From positions 1 to 32,064 of the forward strand of contig MEDY01000377.1 in the NCBI GenBank assembly GCA_001724265.1: a stretch of 32,064 bases of DNA, given 5' to 3'. This document shows, piece after piece, positions 10,882 through 21,358 of the stretch (positions within the stretch are counted from its first letter, which is position 1; each line of letters begins with the position of its first letter). The position numbers and the translations under genes are program-made. This DNA is from Rhizaria sp. SCN 62-66. Its lineage: Eukaryota; Rhizaria, unplaced. The notes under the pieces are model-generated. The model did not search any database and was not told the DNA's origin. It saw nothing but the letters and a program-made list of their open reading frames with translations.

Positions 10882-13800
10882 ATGCAGCCGCGGCCCTCGC
10901 GCCCGTCATCAGCCACACGCGCCCCCGCGTCGGGCAGCCGCCCGTCGTCTGGCGTTGCGCCCGCGTGCAGCCCCGTCGCTGCGACAGGCTCCCTCCCAGG
11001 TTCTGGCACTGCAACGGTCACCGCGACCAATGCGCCGACAGCACCTGGAGCTTCAGCAGCGGTCAGGAGCGGCTTTGCGCGCTCGCCCTCCCCGGGACTC
11101 GTGTCGCTGCCGCCCGCGCCCGGGGCGCTGCCCGCCCCTGCCTCAGTCTCTGCGACACTGCAGCAGCAGCAGCAGCAACTGGAAAGCCAGTGGCAGCGGA
11201 GTGACAGTAGCAGCTCTGTCGCAGTCGCAGAGCTCAAGGAGGCTTTGAATAGGGTACGTTTACGCTACGCCAGGTGATATACGGTACATGTTGAAGTTAT
11301 AACTCGCATTTTAGCTTGATCACTCTTAAAGATATCGATATATCGACAGTACCGTTTCTCTGTCTCATCCTCGTAACTTGACTCACAGCTCCCCGTTCCA
11401 TTCCATATTGTCCTCTTCGCAGGAAGTTCTGCACCGCCAGCGCCTTGAGGCCCTTGTTTCCTCTCTCGCCTCCCGTTTGGACGCTCTGCCTCAGCCACAT
11501 CCGCAGTCGCAGCCACCGCAGCCGCGGTCGCAGTCCGCCCTGTCGGAGCTGCCGCCGCGCCTGTCCGCGCTAGAGGTGACCGTGAGCACGCTGCAGTACA
11601 CAGTGGCGCAGCTCGCGGGCGACGTCGCCGACCTGCAGACAGGCAAGAACTCGGCCGCGGCCGCGGCCGGGGCGGCGGCGGGCGCCGGCGCTGCGGCCGC
11701 CGCGGCCAACGCGGCGACGGCGGCTGCGACGGCGGCGAAGGCGGCTGCGACCGCGGCCGGCAGCGCTAACGCAAACGCCCACAGCAGTCATAACCACAGT
11801 TACAGCCACGACCACGGCCACGGCTCGCACAGCAGCGCTGGCGCCGCGAGCGATGAGTACAACAACGACTTTGACAACGATTTCGCTCAGCCAACCGCGC
11901 GCACCTCTGAGAGCAACAACACAGATGTCACCGCCGCCGCCGCCGCTGCCGCTGCCACAGCTCCAGCACCCGTAGCGGCGGCTGTCGCGCCGTCCGCGGC
12001 CGTAGTGGCGCTGGCGCTGGAGCCTCTCGTGACCGCGCAGCTGCCGTCCCTGGCCGCGCCGTTGGTGGCCGAGGCCGTCGCGGCCGCGCTGCCCGCCGCG
12101 CTCGCTGCTGCACTCACCAACAGCAGCAGCAACAGCAACTGCAACACCAGGTCTAACCTTAGTTCTAGTAGCCGCTCTACGGATGGGACTGGCAACGGGA
12201 GCTTGCTGGCGTCTGCAGTGGCCGCCGCGTTACCCGCCGCCCTCACCGCTGCGCTCACGTCGCCCCCGGCGCACGGCGACGCCGCGCCGGTGAACACTAT
12301 CAGCAACAACAGCAACGTCACTGCCGCTGCTGCTGGTGCTGCTGCGGGTCCGCATAACAACAGTCTCCTGGCGCTGGCGCTGCGGCCGCTAGTGTCTGCG
12401 GAGCTGTCCCAGTCGCAGCTACTGCCACGGGCGCTGGCGCACGTGCTCACGGTCACCCCCGAGGCCGAGGCGGCGACCGACTGCGAGACGCATGACCTCG
12501 CGGCAGCCACAGCGGCGACCGCAGCCGCAGCGACGGCGCATGGCGGCAGCGCCAATAGCTCGGGTAGCGCAGGCGCCCATACGAGCGCGCTGCCGGAATC
12601 GTTCCTGGCCTCGCCCTTCACCGCGCCATGGCCCCCCTCGGCAGCGGGCTGTGGTGGCAGCAGCGCGCCGGCGCTGTCGGCGGTGACGCCGCTGCTGGTG
12701 CGCCGCAGCCTGCGCCTAGCCGTGTCCGAGGCGCTCATGCAGTCGCCGGATGTTTTCAGGGCGCTCGCAAAACTCGCGGCAGACGCCAGCAGCAGCAGCA
12801 GCAACTGCAACAGCGGCGCAAGCGTAAGGCAGTCTAGCGGCAGCAGCGCGAGCGCGAGTGCGAGCGCGAGCGCGAGCGCGAGTGCGGGTGCAGTGGCGTT
12901 GCTAGAGCAGCGTGTGCGCAACGTGTTCGTGACGCTGGACAGGCTCGACCAGGCTGTGCTCGGCGTGAAGCAAAGTCAGGCCGCCGTGTATCAAAGTCAA
13001 GCCGCGCTGCACGACAAGGTTATTGCTGCGCTCAGCGCCAATGCTAACAACAGCCACAACAGCAACAACGGGGGCCGGTCGAGCCGGGCGCAGCCGCCGG
13101 CGTCACCTTCAGTGCATCAACACAGCAGCAATAACAATAACAACAACAGCAACAACAACATTAACAGCAACTCTTCCAGCAGTAGCAGCAGCAGTATCAA
13201 CGCGCCGACCGTGGGACTGGTGGACGCGCTGGTGGCCTCGCAGCACCGGCTTGCGCGCGGGCTGGCCCGCACCCGGCTCGAGCTCGAGGCCGCGCTTTCG
13301 CACTGGGGCCTCGGTATCAGCAGCAACGCCAGCACCATCATCAGTAGTCGTGAAGCGACGACCACTGCAGGTGGTGTTGCGCTGACGTCACCCGCGTTTG
13401 CTCCCGCGTTGGCGTCTGCGTCTGCGTCAGCGCCAGCGTTGCGCGGCAACGACGCCGACACGGGCCCCGTCAGGCTGCTCTCGCTGTCGGCGCTGTCGGC
13501 CGAGCTGGCGACGCTCTCACAGGCGCTCGCCGAGGCGCGCGCGGACACGGCGCACCAGCGGGCCGCGCTGTCGGCCGCGCTGGCTACGCTGCAGGCGCGG
13601 GCCGCGGCGCGCGGCGGGCTGGCTGAGGCCGTCGACGCGCTCGAGGCGACCGTGGGCGCGCTCGAGGGGACCGTGGGCGGCGCGAAGGAGGAAGCGAGGT
13701 ACGGGAGAAACATTGCAGGATAATCGCTGTTATCGTTGATATGTCGCCATGTCATATTTTTATTATGAAGTAATGAAGTATTACCGTGTTTTACGAGTAA

Positions 13801-14773
13801 ATTCAGTATGTATCACATCATTTCGCTCTCTTTATTTTTATTTTTTCTCGTTTGCAGGGCTGCCCGGAGCGAGGCTAAGGCGGCGCGGGACGAGGCTAAG
13901 GCCGCGAAAGATGATGCGCGCGCCGCGCGCGACGAGGCCCGCGCGGCCCGCGAGGAGGCCAAGGCGGGCGAGAAGGCCGCCAAGGACGACGCCAAGCGCG
14001 GCCGGCTGGAGCTCGCGCGGCAGGTGCGGCTGGACAGGGAGGCCGCGGCGACCGAGGCGGCGGCGGCGGTCGAGGCCGCGGTCAAGGGCGCCAAGAGCGA
14101 GGCCAAGACTGCGCTGGCCGCGGCGGTGGCGGCGCTGAAGGCGGCCGCGGAGGCCGCGGCGACCGAGGCCGCGGTGGGCGTCAAGGACGCTGCGAACAAG
14201 GCCGAGGCTGCGGAGGCCAAGGCGGAGGCGGCTGCGACCAAGGCGACAGAAGCCGCGGTTAGGGCGGAAACTGCGGTCGCTGCGGCGGAGACTGCGCGCA
14301 TCAAGGCTTTTGAGGCCGAGGAGAAGGCAAGTGACGCCGTCGGAGTTGCGTCAGAGGCTGAGGCGAAGGCTGTGGCTGCTGCTTCTGATGCTGCTGCGGC
14401 CGCTGCTGCCGCAGATGCTGCCTACAACAGTTCGGCCAGGAAGACTTTCAGCAATGCTCCGGTCAGCCACAACGACGACGACTATGGCAACGACGACAAC
14501 GATGATGCAGCCGCTGGCAGCAGTAACACCGCTGCGAGCGCCGCCTCTTCCGCCCCTGCGCCCGCTCCCGCGCCAGCTGCATCGGGGGACTCGGCGGCTA
14601 CTGCGAGCGAGGCGCTGTCGCGGTGCGCAGCGCTCGACGCCGAGGTCTCGCGGCTGGTGGCGGGCCATGGCAAGATTGTTAGCGCAGTGAAGAAGCACGC
14701 GGGGGCAGTTAAGGCCAAGATTGAGGCGCTTGAGGCCGAGATCACCGCGATCAAGGGCGCGCAGAAACAGTGA
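10882..14773 (+). CDS. Ala-rich coiled-coil protein, 1,187 aa, function unknown
   Basis: Exons: 10882-11253, 11423-13698 and 13858-14773 (stop TGA). The ATG at 10882 is the first Met after an in-frame TGA at 10846. Residues 1-90 are Pro/Ala/Ser-rich. A coiled coil follows (about 95-150) and crosses the first splice junction: LKEALNR joins EVLHRQRLEALVSSLASRL. A second short coil reads LSALEVTVSTLQYTVAQLAGDVADLQ. The middle is low-complexity Ala/Asn/Ser with two related hydrophobic segments (VVALALEPLVTAQL and LLALALRPLVSAEL) and Ala-Leu stretches (AVAAALPAAL). A third coil follows at about 660-760. From residue 884, heptads of the type AARDEAK repeat with little variation, then a long Ala/Glu/Lys helix, a short acidic Asn/Asp linker and a C-terminal coil (ALDAEVSRLV...IEALEAEITAIK). 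No signal peptide or membrane span is evident. It could be a structural scaffold. I recognise no family. Confidence 0.85.
11254..11422 (+). other. Intron 1 of the coiled-coil gene
   Basis: 169 bp, phase 0. Donor AATAGG|GTACGT, acceptor CTCTTCGCAG|GA. It joins two halves of one predicted coiled coil. Confidence 0.8.
12845..12886 (+). repeat. Hexanucleotide repeat (AGCGCG-type) coding for Ser-Ala
   Basis: Seven near-identical units alternate AGC or AGT with GCG and give a (Ser-Ala)n run in the coiled-coil protein. Similar Ser-Ala runs occur in the RCR ligase gene. Confidence 0.7.
13699..13857 (+). other. Intron 2 of the coiled-coil gene
   Basis: 159 bp, phase 2. Donor GCGAG|GTACGG, acceptor CGTTTGCAG|GG. 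The split Arg codon joins KEEAR to AARSEAK, so the heptad pattern begins at the junction. Confidence 0.85.
13858..13990 (+). repeat. Heptad repeat of the AARDEAK type
   Basis: Six consecutive seven-residue units (AARSEAK, AARDEAK, AAKDDAR, AARDEAR, AAREEAK and a weaker sixth) are coded by 21-bp units that resemble each other at the DNA level (GCGCGGGACGAGGCTAAGGC type). This implies local tandem duplication. Confidence 0.75.
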
Positions 14774-16945
14774 TTGTGCGGCCGTGACTGCGAACCTTAA
14801 TATAATCAGGCTGGCGGAGATAGGTGGTGAATATGAGATACGTTACTTAGAAATTATCCGAAGATTGAGAATGTTGTGAAGTAATACATGTTTTAATCAG
14901 TTCCAGAACTGCTGCATGATATTACAGGATGTGATCGGCTCAAGTTGAGGTGGCCACTTTAAGTCGACTGCAAGAAGTGCAACCTTCATCACGACAATTT
15001 CGTACTTAGCAACGCTGCTATTAAGCTATAAGCTTACAATCATGAATTTGTTGATCTATTTTTGTTTTGTTTTTTGTTTTTGTTTTTCACACAGTCAGTA
15101 ATAGAAATCCCGGGTTTCAAACCATACTGACTACACTGCGAATTGCGGGAATACTGAAGGTTACATTACATAGTTCTATTGCTTGAGTTCACTTTACAGA
15201 CGGCACTCTTCTCGCCGTCTGTGATGCCAGTATAGTTTCACTCAACATGCGTTCCGTACACGTCTAGATAGGTATTATTCTTAAAGTGATCAACCATGAC
15301 ACTCCACTGTGCATATACCTCCCGGTTACCATGCAATGCTGACGAGCATATTATTAGCTGAACATGTAAGCCTGAACATATTTAATATGCGTATTTCTGC
15401 GAATTTTTTCTCAAGATCTTTCGATGTCCGTGTCCACACCACCGGGAAGTTACAGTTATGTGTTTCATAACTAGGAAGTCTGCTTACTCTTCACCATCTG
15501 CAACAGGCTCCAACTGGAATCCAACTGACGCACTGTAAGCGAACTCTCACTCTGACCCTTCCCGGCTTGTAATTTGTAAAACAGGGAAGAAAACGGGATA
15601 GGACCGAATTGAGAGAGGCGAGCACGCAACATCTCGAAAGCAGCTTGACTAGTCCATTTAAGACCAGAGTCAATGTGGTACAGCCTGGAAAATTGCAGAT
15701 CTTTCGTGATCAACTTGAATTCAGCTTCAGTCTGTGCCTTCTTGCATTTGTCGATCACGGTCGGAAGCGGCAACGTGTGAGGAGGCTCACCATTGATTTG
15801 GCTCGGCACGTTCGTGACAAAGTAGTGGGACGCCTTATAAAATGGATTTTCATGAGACTTCAAATCCGAGTAATCGTATGAATATAAAGAATCAGCTAAC
15901 TTAGCATCATTATGATCGTCATGCAACGTTTTGAACACATGATTGTCGATCTTTGCCAGCCCCCGAAAAAAAGTACACAACTGGTCACAGTCACCACAAA
16001 ACCATGTCTGAAGCAAATAAATTGCTTTAATTTCGTGTGAACCAATATAAGAAATTGCTAATTTTAATGTCCTCTTGATTATTTTCGTTTGCGAAGGAAC
16101 TTACTTTTGTTGATCTCGAAGAAGTGGCTTTTTAGCCCACTGTGTGTTCGGTAACACAACAGTCGTTGATTGCAATGTCATTTGGGAGCTCATGAAGCTG
16201 TTTTGAAAGCGGACACGTTGAACCTCAAGCAGTTCGCAAGCCGCTTGTGTCGAGTCACTACGTTTTACGAATAATTACACACGTTTTGAGTCAAACAACG
16301 CATGCAGGAGTGACCGTGATTGTAAATCAGCGCTGATTGTCGTTATGGAGCAACAGTGATTACAATCTCATTTGTTGCAAAAAAAAAAATTTAAAAAAAA
16401 TGCACTGAGAAAGGAGCCTTGAGATTGTGATTCGAATCGTTTTTGTGTTGACTAAGTTGCTGTTCGGACTGAGGAGCTAAGTCAACAAAGATAAGGCACG
16501 GTACAGCGATAAACAGGACTAGACAGTGATGTCAACGCTGCAAACGCAAGTCAACCGCGAGATACAAAGAATTGTATCTTCATGGACATTCTCACGACGC
16601 CCACAAAGGCGGAAAAGATCTCGCGCATGCGACTGTTCCGTCGGAATCATATTAAGCTTACAGTGAAGTACTTATTAATAAATATGCAAAATTAAAGTAT
16701 CAGATTTACAAAAAATTAATACTAGAGTTACGAATTATAATTATAATGAATAGATATTAATGATTTATTATTTTCACAATGCAACTGTCACATGTAATTG
16801 TGTTTACACGTGCAACATGTACAGTACATTATGCTCCATTTAAGTACCTCAGAGCTAAATAATCGTTGCTTATATCGATGATAGTGGATAAGAAAACCAT
16901 CACAAAAGATATCAAAATCACGTTAGGCATACTAGTCACTATCGA
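14774..16945. other. A+T-rich gap between convergent genes
   Basis: 2.2 kb lie between the 3' ends of the coiled-coil and RCR ligase genes. The gap holds one long open frame (15471-16016, minus, listed separately), a T-rich tract with G interruptions at about 15058-15088, and an A-rich tract at 16379-16400. I found no terminal inverted repeats, no transposase or reverse-transcriptase motifs, and no tRNA. The 3' UTRs of both neighbours must end here. Confidence 0.5.
15471..16007 (-). CDS. Unrecognised low-GC open frame, possible terminal exon or gene relic
   Basis: The frame is open for about 179 codons and ends in TAG at 15473-15471. It has no ATG near its 5' end; the first in-frame Met is deep inside (FEMLRARL). 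A good 3' splice signal, TTTATTTGCTTCAG, ends at 16008, so it may be the last exon of a split gene. The protein is globular-looking, with Trp, Cys, His, Tyr and Phe (TWFCGDCDQLCTFF, HDDHNDAKLADSLYSYDY) and no Ala or Ser tracts. Codon third positions are mixed A/T and G/C, unlike every other gene here. I could not find an upstream exon: the nearest donor-like site (GTAAGT at 16106) joins to an exon with an in-frame stop nine codons back. It could be a young, transferred or decaying gene. I do not recognise the family. Confidence 0.4.
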   Translation of the reverse strand, partial: TWFCGDCDQLCTFFRGLAKIDNHVFKTLHDDHNDAKLADSLYSYDYSDLKSHENPFYKASHYFVTNVPSQINGEPPHTLPLPTVIDKCKKAQTEAEFKLITKDLQFSRLYHIDSGLKWTSQAAFEMLRARLSQFGPIPFSSLFYKLQAGKGQSESSLTVRQLDSSWSLLQMVKSKQTS

Positions 16946-19900
16946 TCAATAGTCTGGTGTTGCACGACACAGGGAGCAACCCAACGCAAACTCATGTCCG
17001 TTTGGCGGGTGCACAATGCCCAATGGGCACAATTCAATCCCCGGCTGTGACGGGTGGAGGCCCGGGCAGACGGGGAGTTCGCTGATGGGCTTTTTGGAGA
17101 GGTAGACCCCCATGTTCTGCATGCGGTGGCAGTTGTCGCAGAAATGCGTCTACAGAACGTGAACAGATAAAAAGTGAGTAAAAAGACACATTTTAAGTGA
17201 GCCATTTCATTATCATTCAATATTACGCCAGAGACACATTGATTTAGGAATATTTCTTTTTTCATATCGTGAGTTTCTCTTTTTGTTGACGTACAGTTCC
17301 CCAGCAAAACCAGACCGCAACAGAGCAGCAGAAACGGCACTTGTTCTCCATGAACCCGTCCCCGTGCTTTGGGCACGCACTCGCTGCCGCGGCCGCAGCA
17401 GCTGCGGTCGCAGTGGCCGCCGCCGAAGCTGCCGCCGCCGCTGCGGCCGCCGCGCCCGCGCGTCCGCCCCCGGCCCCCGACGCTGCGGCCGCTACTGCGG
17501 CGGCTGCGGCGGCGGCCTCAGCGTCGAGCTGTGCGAGCTGAGAGCGCGCGATAGAGCAGCCGCCGCACAGCAGCGCGTCGCGCGCGAGACCGCGCAGCTT
17601 GCGGGCAAGGCGCTCGCCGGTGCGCTTGCCGCCGGCGCTTCTATTGTTGTGGGCCGCGAGGGCTGCCGCGGAGGCTGCTGCTGCTTCTGCCTGCTGCTGA
17701 TGCTTGAGCTGTTGCTGCTTCTGTTGCCGCTTTCCGACAGCACTCGCAGCAGCAGGGTTGGCGGCTGCGGCAGCGTTGGCGACCGCAGAGTCGTTGGCTT
17801 GGCTGGCTGGCTGCGATGCAGCACCAGAGCCGGAGCCAGAGTCAGAGCCAGCTGAGGGAGCGGCGACAAGAGCAGGGCCAGGAATCGGGGGCATCGCAAG
17901 CTGCAGCAGCGCGCGGTCGAGGAAGAGCAAGGGACGCCACAAAGCTTCGGCCTCAGCCTCAGTCTCAGCGTTCGCGTGTGTGGAGTTCGCGGCTTTGTCG
18001 GCGTCGGAGTCGGCGGGGTTGACACTGTGATTGATGTGCCCGAGATAGGGGTTTCGCGCAGTTGCAGCGGCGTCAGCGTGGCGACGGCGACGATGACGAC
18101 AGCGGTGACGTTTGCCGTCGTCGTTGTTATTGTCATTGCTGCCGTCGCCACAGTCGTCGTCGCTACCGTCAGCCATCCGCTGCCCCTGTCCATGTCCCTT
18201 AGGCTTGCTCCTGCGACTACCGCTGAGGCTGTTGCAGCGACTGTGTTTCGGCAGGCAGCCATCCTCCTCTTCCTCTTCCCCTTCCTCTTGCTGCTGCTCG
18301 CGGTCATTGAGCTCGCTGTCAGAGTCTCTACCGCCGTCGCTGTGATCACCGTCGCAACCACTGCCAAAATCACTGCCGCAGTCGCTGTCGCCGAAGCCGT
18401 CGCCCTCACCATCGCCGCCGCTGTCGTTGTCGCTGTCGCCGGCAAGCGCGATATGCACCCCGTCCACGCCATTAACGCTGCCGCTGCCGTGGCCGTTGTG
18501 CAGGGGCGCGGCGTCGTCGTCGCAGCGGCGCTGCCCGCCGAAGAATGGCACGCGGCACACCGCGCAGGGGTAGTACGAGTAGCGGTCCATGGCGTACGCG
18601 ATGAGGTTGCCGTGGAAGCGGCCGCCGCGCGACGACACCTCGCTCGTGTTCTAAGCGTAAAGCAAGAGAGACAATAAGGTTGGGCAGTACAAGTGAGCGT
18701 GATAAAGCAGTGATAAGTCGTAGACGACTGTACAGTACATTCAAATTTCATGATAAACTCAAGAGCATGGAACACAGTGAGTGGAGTATAGATCGTCATT
18801 CCTGTTTTCCGCCAAGTTCGACGTACGGCGAGTCCCTCTGCGATGGTCCGCTGCACGGCCTTGTCGGCGACAACACCGCGCAGCCAGCGCCACGCGCCGA
18901 CCAGCCCCCTGATCGCGGGGTGGCCGTGCACGACGTCGCCGCGGCCCAGCGCCGCCGTCACCGTCGCCAGCGAGCACGCCGAGGCCGAGGCGGGCGCCAC
19001 CGCGAGCACCGGGGCCAGGGCAGACCCAGCGCCAGCGCCAGACCCAGAGCTAGAGCTAGAGGCTGAGGCAGGGCCGGGGGCAAGGGCAGCAGCGGCGGCT
19101 GCAGCAGCGGCGGCGGCGCGCGCGGGCAGGCAGAGAAAACGCCCGTCGGCGTCGGCGGCCGCGTCCGCGGTGTGCGCGGGCCCGCAGACAGGGCAGGCGA
19201 GGAAGGCAAAGGAGAGGTAGGAGGTGGGCCAGGCCGAGCGGAGCTTAGCCACGATGCAGTGCAGATGGAAGGTGTGGCCGCACGAGAGCTATGGGTGATA
19301 ACACAAAGCAAATTGCAAACAAAAGGACGAAAAGAAAAAAGATTTGGTGTTAGTACAGATAGTTATTTCAAGATGTGTTCTTGAATATACGCAGATGAAA
19401 AGATATAGCGCTGAAAGTTCGTTTTCGAGTCGTACCTCGACGCAGGGCGCGGAGCCCAGGTCTTCGGTGCAGCACACCTGGCAGTAGTCGTCACCATACA
19501 GCGCTGCGCCCGCCGCGCTCCTGCCGCCGCCCTTCTTGAGCGACGGCGCGGAACTGCTGAGGCCGTTCTGACCGCTGCGATCGTCGCCACAACTGAAGTG
19601 CGAGTACGGGCAGTCGCGCCGCAGACAGCCCACGTGCGCGCCCTCGGCGCCGCTGCACGCCGCGCCAGCACTGCCACTGTCGCCGCCGTCGCCGGGGCCG
19701 CAGTGGGCGCCCGCGCAGGGGTGGCCGCAGGGTAGAACGCGGAGACACGCGGCGCGAAGCCGGTCCAGGCAGCCGGCGCGGCGACAGCACAGCACGGGCG
19801 GCCGCGGCGGCATCTGCAGCGCGCTGCCACTAGCATTCGCACTCGCATTCACAGTCGCGCTGCGTGTGTTGTTGCCGTTCCTATTGTAAGCAGCAGATGC

Positions 19901-21277
19901 GGCACTGGTGTCGAAGGCGTCGCCATCACGGTTCGCAGGGAGCAGAGAGGAGTCTTGCGGCAGCAGCAGCGCCAGCCCGGCCTCGGTCAGCCCGCAGTGG
20001 TGCGCAAACAGCGCGCGCGCCGCAGCGGCGACCGCAGTTATGTCGTCGCCACCATTGTCTTGCGACTGCGAGTTTCTCGCGGTTGAGCTGTTGCTGCTTT
20101 GAGGGCGGAGGAAGGCTAGGTATGCCTGCAGTGACAAGTGAGCGCCCTCGTAGCACCAGGGTGCCGCGAGGTCGGGGTAGGCCTTGGCGCCCCAGGAGGC
20201 GGTTGAACCACTTGCATTCGACGCAGAGTTACTTGGACTCTTGGACACGTTCTTCGACTTGCTATTCTGGCTCTCACCATCTTTGTTGAGAGCAGGAGAG
20301 TGACTATGGGCGCGCGCAAACGCTGTGCCGTCAGCGGCTACAGAAGCCGCAGCAGCCGAGCCCCAAAGAGTAACACCACGCGTCTCATTAATCGCGCCCC
20401 TGCTCTTCTTGCATTTGCGCTTTCTCGCGCCGCTACCCCTGGCTCTGAGCGGCATGAGCTGCGGTACAAACACGGTTTTGGCGTCGACGCCCTCGCCGCA
20501 GTAGCGGCAGCACTCGCCGAGCCGCAGCAGCGCCCACTCGTCGCACGTGCTGCCCGCGTGGTACGGCGCCGCGCCGCAGCACGCGCAGAAGTCGGCCACG
20601 CTGCAGCGCGCCGGCTTTGAGTGCGGCTGGGACTGGGACTGGGGTTGGGCATAAGGCTGAGAGTGGCCGCAAACACTGCTGCTAGGAGTGCTGTTGTTGT
20701 GGTCGACGTAAGTGCTGCTGTGGAGACACTTGAACCGGTGCTGGTTGCGGTGCTGGACGGCTTGCGGGGACAGGGGCGTGCCGGTGGGGCCAAGCTCTAA
20801 GTAACCCTTAGACTTCGGTGCGGCATCTAAGTGACCGCCAGCAGCAACAGCTGTGTTGTTGTTCGAGCCAAGTGACTCAGACTCTAAATGGGTCGGTATG
20901 TGGTCTAAGTAGGTCCCAAGCGTGCCCGGCACATACTGCCACTGCGTGTGCAACTGAGGCTGTAACGGAGGTTGCAGGGCGAGTGCAGCAGAGTAGCTCG
21001 GAGCAGAGACTGCAATGCGATAGCCCTGTTGCTGCTGTTGTGAAGCAGAGCCGACAGAGACTGCAACAGCAGACGCAGCCGCGACTGCGGCTGGGGGCGA
21101 GCTGAAGAGCGTGTTGATGCTGTTCTTGGCTTTGAGGCTGCGGCCGCCGACGAGCTTCGACGGCGTCCTCAGCGACGCGGTGCTTAGATGCGGTACGAGG
21201 GTACTTACATTGTCAGCGTTACCACGCAAGCTGTCCGTGGACGTGTTCATGGCACTACTTGCGCTCGCGCTCGCGCT

Positions 21278-21358
<81 letters not shown>

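Noticed and set aside
10790-15320. An 11-base shared string GTGCATATACC near 10791 and 15310
   Set aside because: The match does not extend on either side; it is too short to support a repeat or a mobile element.
16008-16106. A 99-bp intron with GTAAGT donor upstream of the orphan open frame
   Set aside because: Keeping the frame leaves only nine codons before an in-frame TAA and no Met, and the donor and length do not match the local intron type.
16420-16440. A tRNA B-box-like GATTCGAATC sequence; similar ones at 10427 and 27843
   Set aside because: No matching A box, acceptor stem or cloverleaf could be drawn around any of them.
17492-19252. Continuous minus-strand open frame of 586 codons across introns and exons of the RCR ligase
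   Set aside because: It follows the true frame only in exon 2, then reads through an A+T-rich intron and continues out of frame. The spliced model restores the RING and tandem-cysteine motifs.
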